Positions 55,101-64,000 of a DNA stretch of 64,000 bases are shown piece by piece. The translations under genes and the position numbers were made by a program. Source of the stretch: Symsagittifera roscoffensis (Eukaryota > Xenacoelomorpha > Acoela > Convolutidae); assembly GCF_963678635.1 (NCBI RefSeq), contig NC_087062.1:41224672-41288671 (forward strand), read 5' to 3'. Positions within the stretch are counted from its first letter, which is position 1. Each line of letters opens with the position of its first letter. The notes under the pieces are model-generated. The model ran no database searches, was not told the origin of the DNA, and saw nothing but the letters and a program-made list of their open reading frames with translations.

Positions 55101-56190
55101 CAAAGTCGAAAATTGCTAGATTATTGAAAAGCTTGTTGTCTTCAGAAACTGGAAGACTGAATCCTTCTAGCTTTTCAAACAAGGTTTCGCGAAGCTCATA
55201 GACGTTCTTTGGGTAAATATGTTTCACTCGGTCCTTGCATCTCAGAAGATGTTTGTTAAAATTGTCGGATTTATTAAAAAAAGTGTCACAACTAGGACAC
55301 CGGAAACACTTGAAGAAAGAATCAATATCATTTGTATGAATGATATGATTGTTAAATCTCAGTAATTTGACTGTTTTGTCAAATCTTCCAATACTTCGTC
55401 GAGCTAGTTCTCCTACATATTCTCCTTCTTGGATATCGAAATCGTATATAAAGATGTTCCTTTGAACAATTTCCTCGACAACAGGTAAGTCTTCTACAGA
55501 AACTCCACGAAAACTTTTAGGATCATAACCAGATTTTGATATAAAATCTGTAAAGTATCTAGAAGTGTGAGAGTCGAGATCTCTGTGTCCGTTCATGTAC
55601 ATTGCCAATGCGCGGAAAAGACACAAATGATCTTTGTAAGGTTCCTTGTCTTTGTTAGATAAAAGACAATTCACTTGCGTATGGCGTAATAAAGGTTCGG
55701 GTAAGACTGAGTCCGGACATCCCATGGGGATGTTTTTCAGCAAAGCAGCGAAAATTGTGACGTTAGTAATTAACTTGAATCTCCATTTTGTGTTTTGACG
55801 TTCTTGGGTACATTGCTCCACAATATCAAATTTTTCTACTTTTCCTTGGATTGTTATCAAATCCGCTTTCGTACAAAGTAAGTGGGATTTTTCAAACAGA
55901 GTATTGTTTTCATGAGCGTAGAAATAACGATTTTCACCAGTCTCAATATTTCGAAGAACAAAACCCAGAGCAATGTTGATTTTGGCTGCAGAATCGAGCT
56001 TGTTGAAGACTTCTTCAGTTTTCTCGTTAATGATTTTAGTATCTAACTTGGACATTTGGAAGTTAAATACCTTGTGTCTCCCATTTTCCATCTCCGTATC
56101 CACCAGAAAATGTTGACAAGCACTAAGTTCCTCCTTTAGTTTTTCACCATCTTCCCCTTCTTCCTCCACAATCTTGTTCAAGTCGGCCAC
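52146..56190 (-). pseudogene. Fossil B: family-B DNA polymerase (protein-primed, viral/organellar type), broken
   Basis: Reading the minus strand, the motifs of a family-B polymerase with 3'-5' exonuclease occur in order: an Asp/Glu-rich N-terminus; a zinc-finger-like C-x2-C...H segment; Exo I (D-F-E); Exo II (N-S-G-R-Y-D); motif A (D-A-S-Q-L-Y); a C-x2-C...H-x-C cluster; motif B (K-L-L-A-N-S-S-Y-G); motif C (D-T-D-S). These are the signatures of the DNA_pol_B_2 family, which starts replication from a terminal protein in its characterised members. Most of the protein remains open, but the reading frame is broken about twice, so no full polymerase is expected. Fossil A carries two older relics of the same gene. 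Confidence 0.85.
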
Positions 56191-56492
56191 CGTATCACTG
56201 GGTTTCCGTTGTTTTGCTCCATGTTCCTTTCTCCGATGTTGTTGGAGGGAGTAATAACTGGGGAACTCTTGTCACACGAAGAACAAACCGTCGACTGCTT
56301 CGAACTTGGTTCAGCATGCTTCTTAGCCATATGATAGCTCATTTCTTGTTGATTGTAAGTGGAATACTTACATTCAGGACAAGAAACAACTCCTTTAACA
56401 CATCTTTTTAGATTTCTGGCAGTGTTTATTCGAGTAAACATGTTTCCGAGGTCCTCACATTTGACTTTCTCATTTTGGTTAAGTGCAGGCAT
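56178..56492 (-). pseudogene. Fossil B: short zinc-finger open frame at the head of the polymerase
   Basis: About 104 codons on the minus strand, overlapping the start of the polymerase frame. It has a C2H2-type finger (C-P-E-C...H-M-A-K-K-H) and a later C-x2-C pair. Polymerase genes of related elements often carry an N-terminal finger, so this is probably part of the same ancestral gene. Treated as a fossil. Confidence 0.6.
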
Positions 56493-56944
56493 TATCTAAA
56501 AATAATTGGGACTTTTGAAATGTTCCAAATTTAAAAACTTAAAGTACGAATTGAATGAAAATACTTACCTTTCGTGAACTAACGAAATGTAAAATTTGAA
56601 GTAAAATTCAATTGACTGTTTCTGATTGGCAAACAAAATGAATGATTTAACCCAATAAACAAAGTGTATTTATACTGTCAATGACGCCTACGCAATTATC
56701 CTTTTACGGTAATGACATCATTCTATATTTAGAAGTGACGTATCACCAATGCAATTTTCTTTTTATGGTAATGACGACATTCTATGAATAGAAGTGACGT
56801 CAACACCCACGCAATTTTCCTTTTATGGTTATGACGTCATTCCTTTGAAAGTTCTGGAATTTTCCAGAAAATTTTCAACCAATCAGAACTAAACAGTTTC
56901 TAGTCATAACTTTGGATCCAAAATATTCATTTTTGAAGAATGTC
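56493..56944. promoter_or_regulatory. Fossil B: divergent spacer with repeated 'atgacgtcat'-type words
   Basis: Between the minus-strand polymerase and the plus-strand genes. A motif of the type CGCAATTWTCCTTTTAYGGT plus AATGACRTCATTC occurs three times (about 56690, 56750 and 56812) at about 60-bp spacing, each including a CRE/AP-1-like TGACGTCA-related word. The position suggests a shared bidirectional promoter or origin; this is inferred. Confidence 0.45.
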
Positions 56945-57526
56945 AATTAAAAAGCATTTGAACTTCCTCGAATTACTACAAGAAAAAAGAAAATATTCCG
57001 TGTGATTTCCTTATTGATGAAATAGATGTAGATTCTTACTTTTTTCACAATTTTTTGGACGTTTATGTTGTCCAAAATAGAGTTCTCCGGCTAAGTAACG
57101 GTCTCTTTAGAGAAACTTACTCAATCAAAGAGTTTATTTTTGATCCACAGATTGCGTATCAAAGCTATAAACTTACAGCTGAGTTACACTTGACTAGAAA
57201 AGAAATTTTATTTATTTTAGAAAATTTGAAGTTAATAAAAAAATCGTACGATAATATTTCAAAGACTCTTTTTATTCCATATCCAACTCCCAAATTTGTT
57301 AAAACTCCCCAGCAAAGTTCTTTATTCCTCCATTTTTTTTAAAGATTTTCAAAGTTCAAAATCTTGCATGATCAGGTTTGGTATTAGATTTCCAGAGATT
57401 TGCTTTGAAAAATTCATCAACTTTGAGTTATCGTCTCAAATCTACATCAAAATCAAAGAACTTGATTATCTGCTCAAAAATCAGCAATTTCTCATCGATT
57501 ATATGCAAAAAATTCAGTTAACTTGA
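56945..57526 (+). pseudogene. Fossil B: protein of unknown function
   Basis: Plus-strand coding-like region with about one break. It has no recognised domain. It shows alternating charged and aromatic residues and moderately hydrophobic helices (for example LTAELHLTRKEILFILENL). A relic of the same protein lies inverted in Fossil A (13.2-13.6 kb). Its stop overlaps the ATG of the next frame (TGATG at 57524-57528), as in compact viral or plasmid gene strings. Confidence 0.5.
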
Positions 57527-57684
57527 TGAAAAGACTTGCAGAGATGTTACTTTTATTAATTTTTCTTCTTTTGTTACTTATATCGGCAATATTTCTTATT
57601 TTTACAGCAAACAACTTTTGGTCATTTATTTTTGCGATTGCTTTTGTGTATATTTTTACTTATTTGGAAGACTTAAGTCCTTGA
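57526..57684 (+). CDS. Fossil B: 52-residue membrane protein with two hydrophobic segments
   Basis: ATG to TGA, looks whole. It begins M-K-R-L-A-E, then two hydrophobic runs (MLLLLIFLLLLLISAIFLIF and FIFAIAFVYIFTYL) separated by T-A-N-N-F-W-S, and ends E-D-L-S-P. A 43-residue version at 62965-63096 keeps both segments and the linker with mainly conservative changes, and a relic is visible in Fossil A. Conservation over three copies argues that it was a real gene of the element. Function unknown; small two-segment proteins in viruses include holin- or viroporin-like proteins, but that is only analogy. Confidence 0.55.
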   Translation: MKRLAEMLLLLIFLLLLLISAIFLIFTANNFWSFIFAIAFVYIFTYLEDLSP

Positions 57685-58058
57685 AAGGTTCCTCTGATTG
57701 GATACGACAACTTGAACAAAAATGAACATTTTTGTGATTGGAAACGACAATGTGTAAAATGGAGCTTTGTTTCCAATTGGACACGAGTTTTCTAAAAGAA
57801 TTCCATAAAAGGAAACTAAAATCTGATTGGACACGACTACAATCCAAATAAGGAAAATTCATTCTGATTGGTTAAACCCACACATTCCAGTTGAAGGTAC
57901 CCCTCTCTTAACTAAAAATCATTTTATTTTCAACTTAACTACCGTCAACTACCTCCTCTCTCAGCTCTAAATACATTAATTTCAACTTATTTTTTTAAGG
58001 TTCCCCCTCCTCTCAGTTCTTTCTTGTTTTTGCTCTTTTAGTCATCTTATTACACAAA

Positions 58059-58541
58059 ATGATCTTCTCAGTACAAAACAACAACCTTATGTTCTCGGTA
58101 GAATTTTCGGCTGATTTAGTACAAATCCAAGTGCGAGAAACAGTTTGTGGAGTTTTTCTGGCACGAATGGACATCCCAATCCAAGTCTGGCATATGGTGG
58201 AAGTGATGCGAAGGGATTTCAAGGAACATCATATAACGCAAGTACCTCCTACAGAGAATCAACTTGGAGAAATGCAAATGATGGAGGAAGTGGCCGAGCA
58301 TGTGGAAATGAACTACCCCGAAATTCCTGACTCCAGATATGTAGCCCAACCATTCGACGAGTTCCTCTTTCCTTGGGAAGAGGGATCTGTGGACAACCCA
58401 ATTAACATCGAAGAGGATGAGGGGTTCTCTGAGCCAAGGACTCCAGTCAGCGAACCACCAGTGATGGAGGCAAGGCCAGCTTTGCGCTCCATTGAGAACT
58501 TGCAAAATTCTTCAGCTGCTCGACAGCTCTTTGATTTGTAA
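58059..58541 (+). CDS. Fossil B: 160-residue acidic protein of unknown function, copy 1
   Basis: Looks whole. The N-terminal half is predicted folded (MIFSVQNNNLMFSVEFSADL, then VQIQVRETVCGVFLARMDIP, IQVWHMVEVMRRDF). The C-terminal half is strongly acidic and Pro-rich (PWEEG..., IEEDEGFSEP) and ends with a conserved tail (ALRSIENLQNSSAARQLFDL). A polypyrimidine leader (CCCCCTCCTCTCAGTTCTTT) precedes the gene in both copies. The stop is followed by AAATAAA, a likely polyadenylation signal. I do not recognise the family. The acidic, disordered C-terminus with a short conserved end could be a protein-binding tail. Confidence 0.6.
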   Translation: MIFSVQNNNLMFSVEFSADLVQIQVRETVCGVFLARMDIPIQVWHMVEVMRRDFKEHHITQVPPTENQLGEMQMMEEVAEHVEMNYPEIPDSRYVAQPFDEFLFPWEEGSVDNPINIEEDEGFSEPRTPVSEPPVMEARPALRSIENLQNSSAARQLFDL

Positions 58542-61500
58542 ATAAATTGGCTGTCTTGTGCTTTGTAATTTAATTGCTTTACATCTAGTAAATTTATTTT
58601 CAAGAGATAGGAACAAAGAGATCATAGAAAAGTTTATTAAGAAATTTCAATGGTAAAAATTTGTTAAAAATGAAACTAATTATGCATCTGGTAATTACTT
58701 TTATAGAATTTTGTTAGAAAGATGGCAAAAAAATTAAACCAATTTTTGCAAGCATGTTAAAAACTTTACATTAATTTTTGCACCATGCAAAACTTTTCAA
58801 AATTTTTTTTGCACACTTTTTAAAAAAATCAAAGAAAATCTCGCAAATTAAGAAAAATTTCATTAAATATTTTCACATTTTAAAGAAAACTGAAAGAGGA
58901 TTTTCTTGCACATTTAATAATTAAAGAAAATGAAAATCTTTGTTTTAATTTTGATCATTAAAAAATCTCCTCTTTGCATGTATATTAATCAAAAACACTG
59001 GAAAAACAATGTATTAAGATAGGGAATAGCACTCAAAGTCAGCAATTATGAAAAAAAATTTGGTATAAATTAACAAGTTTTTTACAATAAAATTTTGCAA
59101 TTTTTGCATATGAATAAGAAAAAATAAGTTAGATTTTTGCTTTTGTTTTCAAAAAAATCACGAAAAAACTTGCATCTAACACAAAAATTTGTTGAAAATT
59201 TTTGCACTTGTTAAAAAAATCAAAACAGTTTTTGCATCTTGTAAAAAAGTTAAATTAAATTTTTGCAAACGTGTTGAAAAAATCAAACCAAAATTTGCAT
59301 CTTGCGAAAAAACTTTTGACTTAAATAAAAACAATTTTGACAAGATTTTTATTAAGAAATTTTTAATTATTAATAGAAAAATTGATATTAGATTTACGGT
59401 ACCAAAACCATCAATAAAACAATCAACAATTTTCAACAAATCAGTCTCATACTTTGAGTTTTGAACTTTTCGAATCCTTGTAGCCCAACCATTCGACGAT
59501 TTCCTCTTTCCTTGGGAAGAGGGATCTGTGGACAACCCAATTACCATCGAAGAGGATGAGGGGTTCTCTGAGCCAAGGACTCCAGTCAGCGAACCACCAG
59601 TGATGGAGGCAAGGCCAGCTTTGCGCTCCATTGAGAACTTGCAAAATTCTTCAGCTGCTCGACAGCTCTTTGATTTGTAAATAAATTGGCTGTCTTGTGC
59701 TTTGTAATTTAATTGCTTTACATCTAGTAAATTTATTTTCAAGAGATAGGAACAAAGAGATCATAGAAAAGTTTATTAAGAAATTTCAATGGTAAAAATT
59801 TGTTAAAAATGAAACTAATTATGCATCTGGTAATTACTTTTATAGAATTTTGTTAGAAAGATGGCAAAAAAATTAAACCAATTTTTGCAAGCATGTTAAA
59901 AACTTTACATTAATTTTTGCACCATGCAAAACTTTTCAAAATTTTTTTTGCACACTTTTTAAAAAAATCAAAGAAAATCTCGCAAATTAAGAAAAATTTC
60001 ATTAAATATTTTCACATTTTAAAGAAAACTGAAAGAGGATTTTCTTGCACATTTAATAATTAAAGAAAATGAAAATCTTTGTTTTAATTTTGATCATTAA
60101 AAAATCTCCTCTTTGCATGTATATTAATCAAAAACACTGGAAAAACAATGTATTAAGATAGGGAATAGCACTCAAAGTCAGCAATTATGAAAAAAAATTT
60201 GGTATAAATTAACAAGTTTTTTACAATAAAATTTTGCAATTTTTGCATATGAATAAGAAAAAATAAGTTAGATTTTTGCTTTTGTTTTCAAAAAAATCAC
60301 GAAAAAACTTGCATCTAACACAAAAATTTGTTGAAAATTTTTGCACTTGTTAAAAAAATCAAAACAGTTTTTGCATCTTGTAAAAAAGTTAAATTAAATT
60401 TTTGCAAACGTGTTGAAAAAATCAAACCAAAATTTGCATCTTGCGAAAAAACTTTTGACTTAAATAAAAACAATTTTGACAAGATTTTTATTAAGAAATT
60501 TTTAATTATTAATAGAAAAATTGATATTAGATTTACGGTACCAAAACCATCAATAAAACAATCAACAATTTTCAACAAATCAGTCTCATACTTTGAGTTT
60601 TGAACTTTTCGAATCCTTGTAGCCCAACCATTCGACGATTTCCTCTTTCCTTGGGAAGAGGGATCTGTGGACAACCCAATTACCATCGAAGAGGATGAGG
60701 GGTTCTCTGAGCCAAGGACTCCAGTCAGCGAACCACCAGTGATGGAGGCAAGGCCAGCTTTGCGCTCCATTGAGAACTTGCAAAATTCTTCAGCTGCTCG
60801 ACAGCTCTTTGATTTGTAAATAAATTGGCTGTCTTGTGCTTTGTAATTTAATTGCTTTACATCTAGTAAATTTATTTTCAAGAGATAGGAACAAAGAGAT
60901 CATAGAAAAGTTTATTAAGAAATTTCAATGGTAAAAATTTGTTAAAAATGAAACTAATTATGCATCTGGTAATTACTTTTATAGAATTTTGTTAGAAAGA
61001 TGGCAAAAAAATTAAACCAATTTTTGCAAGCATGTTAAAAACTTTACATTAATTTTTGCACCATGCAAAACTTTTCAAAATTTTTTTTGCACACTTTTTA
61101 AAAAAATCAAAGAAAATCTCGCAAATTAAGAAAAATTTCATTAAATATTTTCACATTTTAAAGAAAACTGAAAGAGGATTTTCTTGCACATTTAATAATT
61201 AAAGAAAATGAAAATCTTTGTTTTAATTTTGATCATTAAAAAATCTCCTCTTTGCATGTATATTAATCAAAAACACTGGAAAAACAATGTATTAAGATAG
61301 GGAATAGCACTCAAAGTCAGCAATTATGAAAAAAAATTTGGTATAAATTAACAAGTTTTTTACAATAAAATTTTGCAATTTTTGCATATGAATAAGAAAA
61401 AATAAGTTAGATTTTTGCTTTTGTTTTCAAAAAAATCACGAAAAAACTTGCATCTAACACAAAAATTTGTTGAAAATTTTTGCACTTGTTAAAAAAATCA

Positions 61501-62893
61501 AAACAGTTTTTGCATCTTGTAAAAAAGTTAAATTAAATTTTTGCAAACGTGTTGAAAAAATCAAACCAAAATTTGCATCTTGCGAAAAAACTTTTGACTT
61601 AAATAAAAACAATTTTGACAAGATTTTTATTAAGAAATTTTTAATTATTAATAGAAAAATTGATATTAGATTTACGGTACCAAAACCATCAATAAAACAA
61701 TCAACAATTTTCAACAAATCAGTCTCATACTTTGAGTTTTGAACTTTTCGAATCCTTGTAGCCCAACCATTCGACGATTTCCTCTTTCCTTGGGAAGAGG
61801 GATCTGTGGACAACCCAATTACCATCGAAGAGGATGAGGGGTTCTCTGAGCCAAGGACTCCAGTCAGCGAACCACCAGTGATGGAGGCAAGGCCAGCTTT
61901 GCGCTCCATTGAGAACTTGCAAAATTCTTCAGCTGCTCGACAGCTCTTTGATTTGTAAATAAATTGGCTGTCTTGTGCTTTGTAATTTAATTGCTTTACA
62001 TCTAGTAAATTTATTTTCAAGAGATAGGAACAAAGAGATCATAGAAAAGTTTATTAAGAAATTTCAATGGTAAAAATTTGTTAAAAATGAAACTAATTAT
62101 GCATCTGGTAATTACTTTTATAGAATTTTGTTAGAAAGATGGCAAAAAAATTAAACCAATTTTTGCAAGCATGTTAAAAACTTTACATTAATTTTTGCAC
62201 CATGCAAAACTTTTCAAAATTTTTTTTGCACACTTTTTAAAAAAATCAAAGAAAATCTCGCAAATTAAGAAAAATTTCATTAAATATTTTCACATTTTAA
62301 AGAAAACTGAAAGAGGATTTTCTTGCACATTTAATAATTAAAGAAAATGAAAATCTTTGTTTTAATTTTGATCATAAAAAAATCTCCTCTTTGCATGTAT
62401 ATTAATCAAAAACACTGGAAAAACAATGTATTAAGATAGGGAATAGCACTCAAAGTCAGCAATTATGAAAAAAAATTTGGTATAAATTAACAAGTTTTTT
62501 ACAATAAAATTTTGCAATTTTTGCATATGAATAAGAAAAAATAAGTTAGATTTTTGCTTTTGTTTTCAAAAAAATCACGAAAAAACTTGCATCTAACACA
62601 AAAATTTGTTGAAAATTTTTGCACTTGTTAAAAAAATCAAAACAGTTTTTGCATCTTGTAAAAAAGTTAAATTAAATTTTTGCAAACGTGTTGAAAAAAT
62701 CAAACCAAAATTTGCATCTTGCGAAAAAACTTTTGACTTAAATAAAAACAATTTTGACAAGATTTTTATTAACAAATTTTTAATTATTAATAGAAAAATT
62801 GATATTAGATTTACGGTACCAAAACCATCAATAAAACAATCAACAATTTTCAACAAATCAGTCTCATACTTTGAGTTTTGAACTTTTCGAATC
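58338..62893 (+). repeat. 1,139-bp tandem array, four units
   Basis: Units begin at GTAGCCCAACCATTCGACGA: 58338, 59477, 60616 and 61755. The period is exactly 1,139 bp where I counted. Units two to four differ from one another at only one or two positions by eye; unit one differs at a few more. Each unit carries the C-terminal ~65 codons of the acidic protein without a start codon, a 3' flank with AAATAAA, an AT-rich segment with TTTTTGCA-type sub-repeats, and one ATGTATTAAGATAGGGAATA word. The near-identity implies very recent amplification or active homogenisation. The repeated antisense open frames are by-products of the array. Confidence 0.95.
58735..59325 (+). repeat. Iteron-like TTTTTGCA sub-repeats within the array unit
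   Basis: Words of the form TTTTTGCA(N)3-8TGTTAAAAA, spaced about 30-40 bp apart, occur in two clusters (about 58741-58815 and 59165-59320), and again in each later unit. Diverged but with clear spacing. Confidence 0.5.
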
Positions 62894-62964
62894 CTTTCCA
62901 AAAAATCTGATTCAAGAGTCTGAGTAGACGCAAGTTCCTGATCAGAAATGAAAAAATTGCAGAG

Positions 62965-63096
62965 ATGCTACTTTTATTAATTTTCCTTCTTTTGTTACTT
63001 GTATCGGCAATATTTCTTATTTTTACAGCAAACAATTTTTGGTCATTAATTTTTGCGATTGCTTTTGTGTATATTTTTACTTATTTGGAAGACTGA
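62965..63096 (+). CDS. Fossil B: small membrane protein, copy 2
   Basis: 43 codons from ATG to TGA, matching residues 7-49 of the protein at 57526-57684. Both hydrophobic segments and the T-A-N-N-F-W-S linker are kept; changes include Ile to Val and Phe to Leu, which suggest constraint on hydrophobicity. It lies in the same position relative to the next acidic-protein gene. Confidence 0.5.
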   Translation: MLLLLIFLLLLLVSAIFLIFTANNFWSLIFAIAFVYIFTYLED

Positions 63097-63485
63097 AAAC
63101 CTTAAAAGGATCCTCTGATTGGATACAACAACTTGAACAAAAATGAACATTTTTATGATTGGAAACGACAATAATCAAAATGGAGCTTTGTTTCCGATTG
63201 GACCCGAGTTTTCTATAAAAAATCGATAAAAGGAAAATGAAATGTGATTGGACACAGCTACAATCCAAATAAGGAAAATCCATTCTGATAGGTTGAACCT
63301 ACACATTCCAGTTGAAGATACCCCTCACTACTAACTAAAAATCATATCATTTTCAACTAAACCACCGTCCACTACCTCCTCTCTCAGCTCTAAACATCCT
63401 AATTTCAACTTATTTTTTTTTTAAGGTTCCCCCTCCTCTCAGTTCTTTTTTTGTTTTTGCTCTTTTAGTCATCTTATTGCTCAAA
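63097..63485 (+). promoter_or_regulatory. Fossil B: leader of the acidic gene, repeated 'GATTGGA(C/A)AC' words
   Basis: Here and at 57685-58058 a word of the type TGATTGGAAACGACA or GATTGGACACGA occurs four to five times at 30-45-bp spacing, followed by ACTACCTCCTCTCTCAGCTC and a second CCCCCTCCTCTCAGTTCTTT tract before the ATG. CCAAT-box-like cores (ATTGG) in a regular array suggest a promoter; inferred from position and repetition. Confidence 0.45.
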
Positions 63486-63974
63486 ATGATCTTCTCAGTG
63501 CAAAACAGCAATCTCATGTACTCTGTAGAATTTTCGCCTGATCTAGTACAAATTCAAGTGCGAGAAACAGTCTCTGGAGTTTTTCTGGTTCGAATGGACA
63601 TCCCAATCCAAGTCTGGCACATGGTGGAAGTGATGCGAAGGGATTTCAGCGAGCATCATATGATGCAAGTTCCCATCACAGAAAACCAACTTGGAACCAT
63701 GCAAATGATGGCGGAAGTGTCTGAGCATGTGGGAATGAACTATCCCGAGATTCCGGACTCAAGATTTGTGGCTCAACCAGTCGACGACTTCCTCTTTCCT
63801 TGGGAGGAGGAAGGATCAGTCGAAAACCCCATCACAATAGATGAAGATGAGGGTTTCTCAGAAACAATGACGCCTCCAGTTCCACAACAACCACCAGCAA
63901 TGGAACCTCGTCCAGCTCTGCGTTCTATAGAGAACCTCCAGAACTCTTCTGCTGCTCGACAGCTCTTTGATTAA
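63486..63974 (+). CDS. Fossil B: acidic protein, copy 2
   Basis: 162 codons, looks whole. It matches copy 1 through most of its length (MIFSVQNSNLMYSVEFSPDL, IQVWHMVEVMRRDF, ALRSIENLQNSSAARQLFD) with many changes in the acidic middle, so the two copies have diverged while the folded N-terminus and the tail were kept. The stop is followed by AAATAAA near the window end. The element continues past 64000. Confidence 0.6.
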   Translation: MIFSVQNSNLMYSVEFSPDLVQIQVRETVSGVFLVRMDIPIQVWHMVEVMRRDFSEHHMMQVPITENQLGTMQMMAEVSEHVGMNYPEIPDSRFVAQPVDDFLFPWEEEGSVENPITIDEDEGFSETMTPPVPQQPPAMEPRPALRSIENLQNSSAARQLFD

Positions 63975-64000
63975 ATGTTTTTGTAAATAAAAGTTGTTTG

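Larger units (their letters stand above)
51530..64000. mobile_element. Fossil B: younger family-B DNA-polymerase-bearing element with tandem array
   Basis: Runs from about 51.53 kb to beyond the window end. Parts, left to right: an edge zone with three copies of a 20-bp word (51531-51620); zinc-finger and polymerase genes (-, 52.15-56.49 kb); a divergent spacer (56.5-56.95 kb); an unknown protein (+), a small membrane protein (+) and an acidic protein (+); a four-unit 1,139-bp tandem array (58.34-62.89 kb); then a second set of small membrane protein and acidic protein (62.96-63.97 kb). The polymerase resembles those of Polinton/adintovirus-like elements, bidnaviruses and linear plasmids (DNA_pol_B_2 type). 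No integrase, packaging ATPase, protease or capsid gene was recognised, so the family name stays open. It is broken in the polymerase (about two to three breaks) and the unknown protein (about one). Young compared with Fossil A. Confidence 0.7.

Noticed and set aside
58116-58505. Minus-strand open frame opposite the acidic gene
   Set aside because: Shadow of the plus-strand gene. The plus frame is conserved between the two gene copies; the antisense frame is much shorter in the second copy.
59176-62020. Repeated 188-codon minus-strand open frames in the tandem array
   Set aside because: They are antisense to the acidic-protein C-terminus and run into AT-rich noncoding sequence. They recur only because the DNA unit is repeated and are absent from the diverged second acidic gene.

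Overview
The window is animal nuclear DNA: AT-rich, with large spliceosomal introns, two split neuronal-type genes on the + strand, and a dense load of transposon-derived repeats. The proteins point to an invertebrate; I cannot name the lineage from sequence alone.

Gene 1 (exons between 1470 and 34229, +) is a Cys-loop ligand-gated chloride channel of the GABA-A/glycine/GluCl superfamily. Six exons join with matching phases (1-1-0-1-0) into about 619 codons: signal peptide, extracellular domain with the 13-residue Cys loop, M1-M3 with the anion-selective PAR motif, a long low-complexity M3-M4 loop, and M4. Gene 2 (41183 to about 49.87 kb, +) is a RIC-3-like protein: two membrane segments around a Gly/Pro-rich linker, then a coiled coil. 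RIC-3 proteins are endoplasmic-reticulum chaperones for Cys-loop receptors, so a receptor and a likely assembly factor lie about 7 kb apart in the same orientation.

The introns and spacers are built from repeats. They include a roughly 170-bp tandem array (2.4-5.0 kb), G/C-run MITE-like elements with matching ends (0.3, 6.3 and 19.3 kb), a dispersed 300-450-bp family in six or more copies, and composite nonautonomous elements with tRNA-like modules (23, 32, 47.5 and 50.3 kb). There is a hAT-like transposon with an exact 13-bp inverted repeat and an 8-bp target duplication (27175-29075), a decayed FLYWCH/MULE relic (39 kb), and a larger FLYWCH/MULE element with an internal 1.9-kb duplication inside the RIC-3-like gene (42.6-47.15 kb).

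From about 51.5 kb to the window end lies a younger fossil of a virus-like or plasmid-like element carrying a family-B DNA polymerase. It is divergently arranged: zinc finger plus polymerase on the - strand; a protein of unknown function, a tiny two-membrane-segment protein and an acidic protein on the + strand. An inverted, strongly decayed relative with the same plan sits in intron 3 of the receptor gene (12.2-18.7 kb). Beside the younger copy is a four-unit, nearly identical 1,139-bp tandem array, each unit carrying the orphan C-terminus of the acidic protein. No integrase, packaging ATPase or capsid gene was recognised, so the family assignment stays open.
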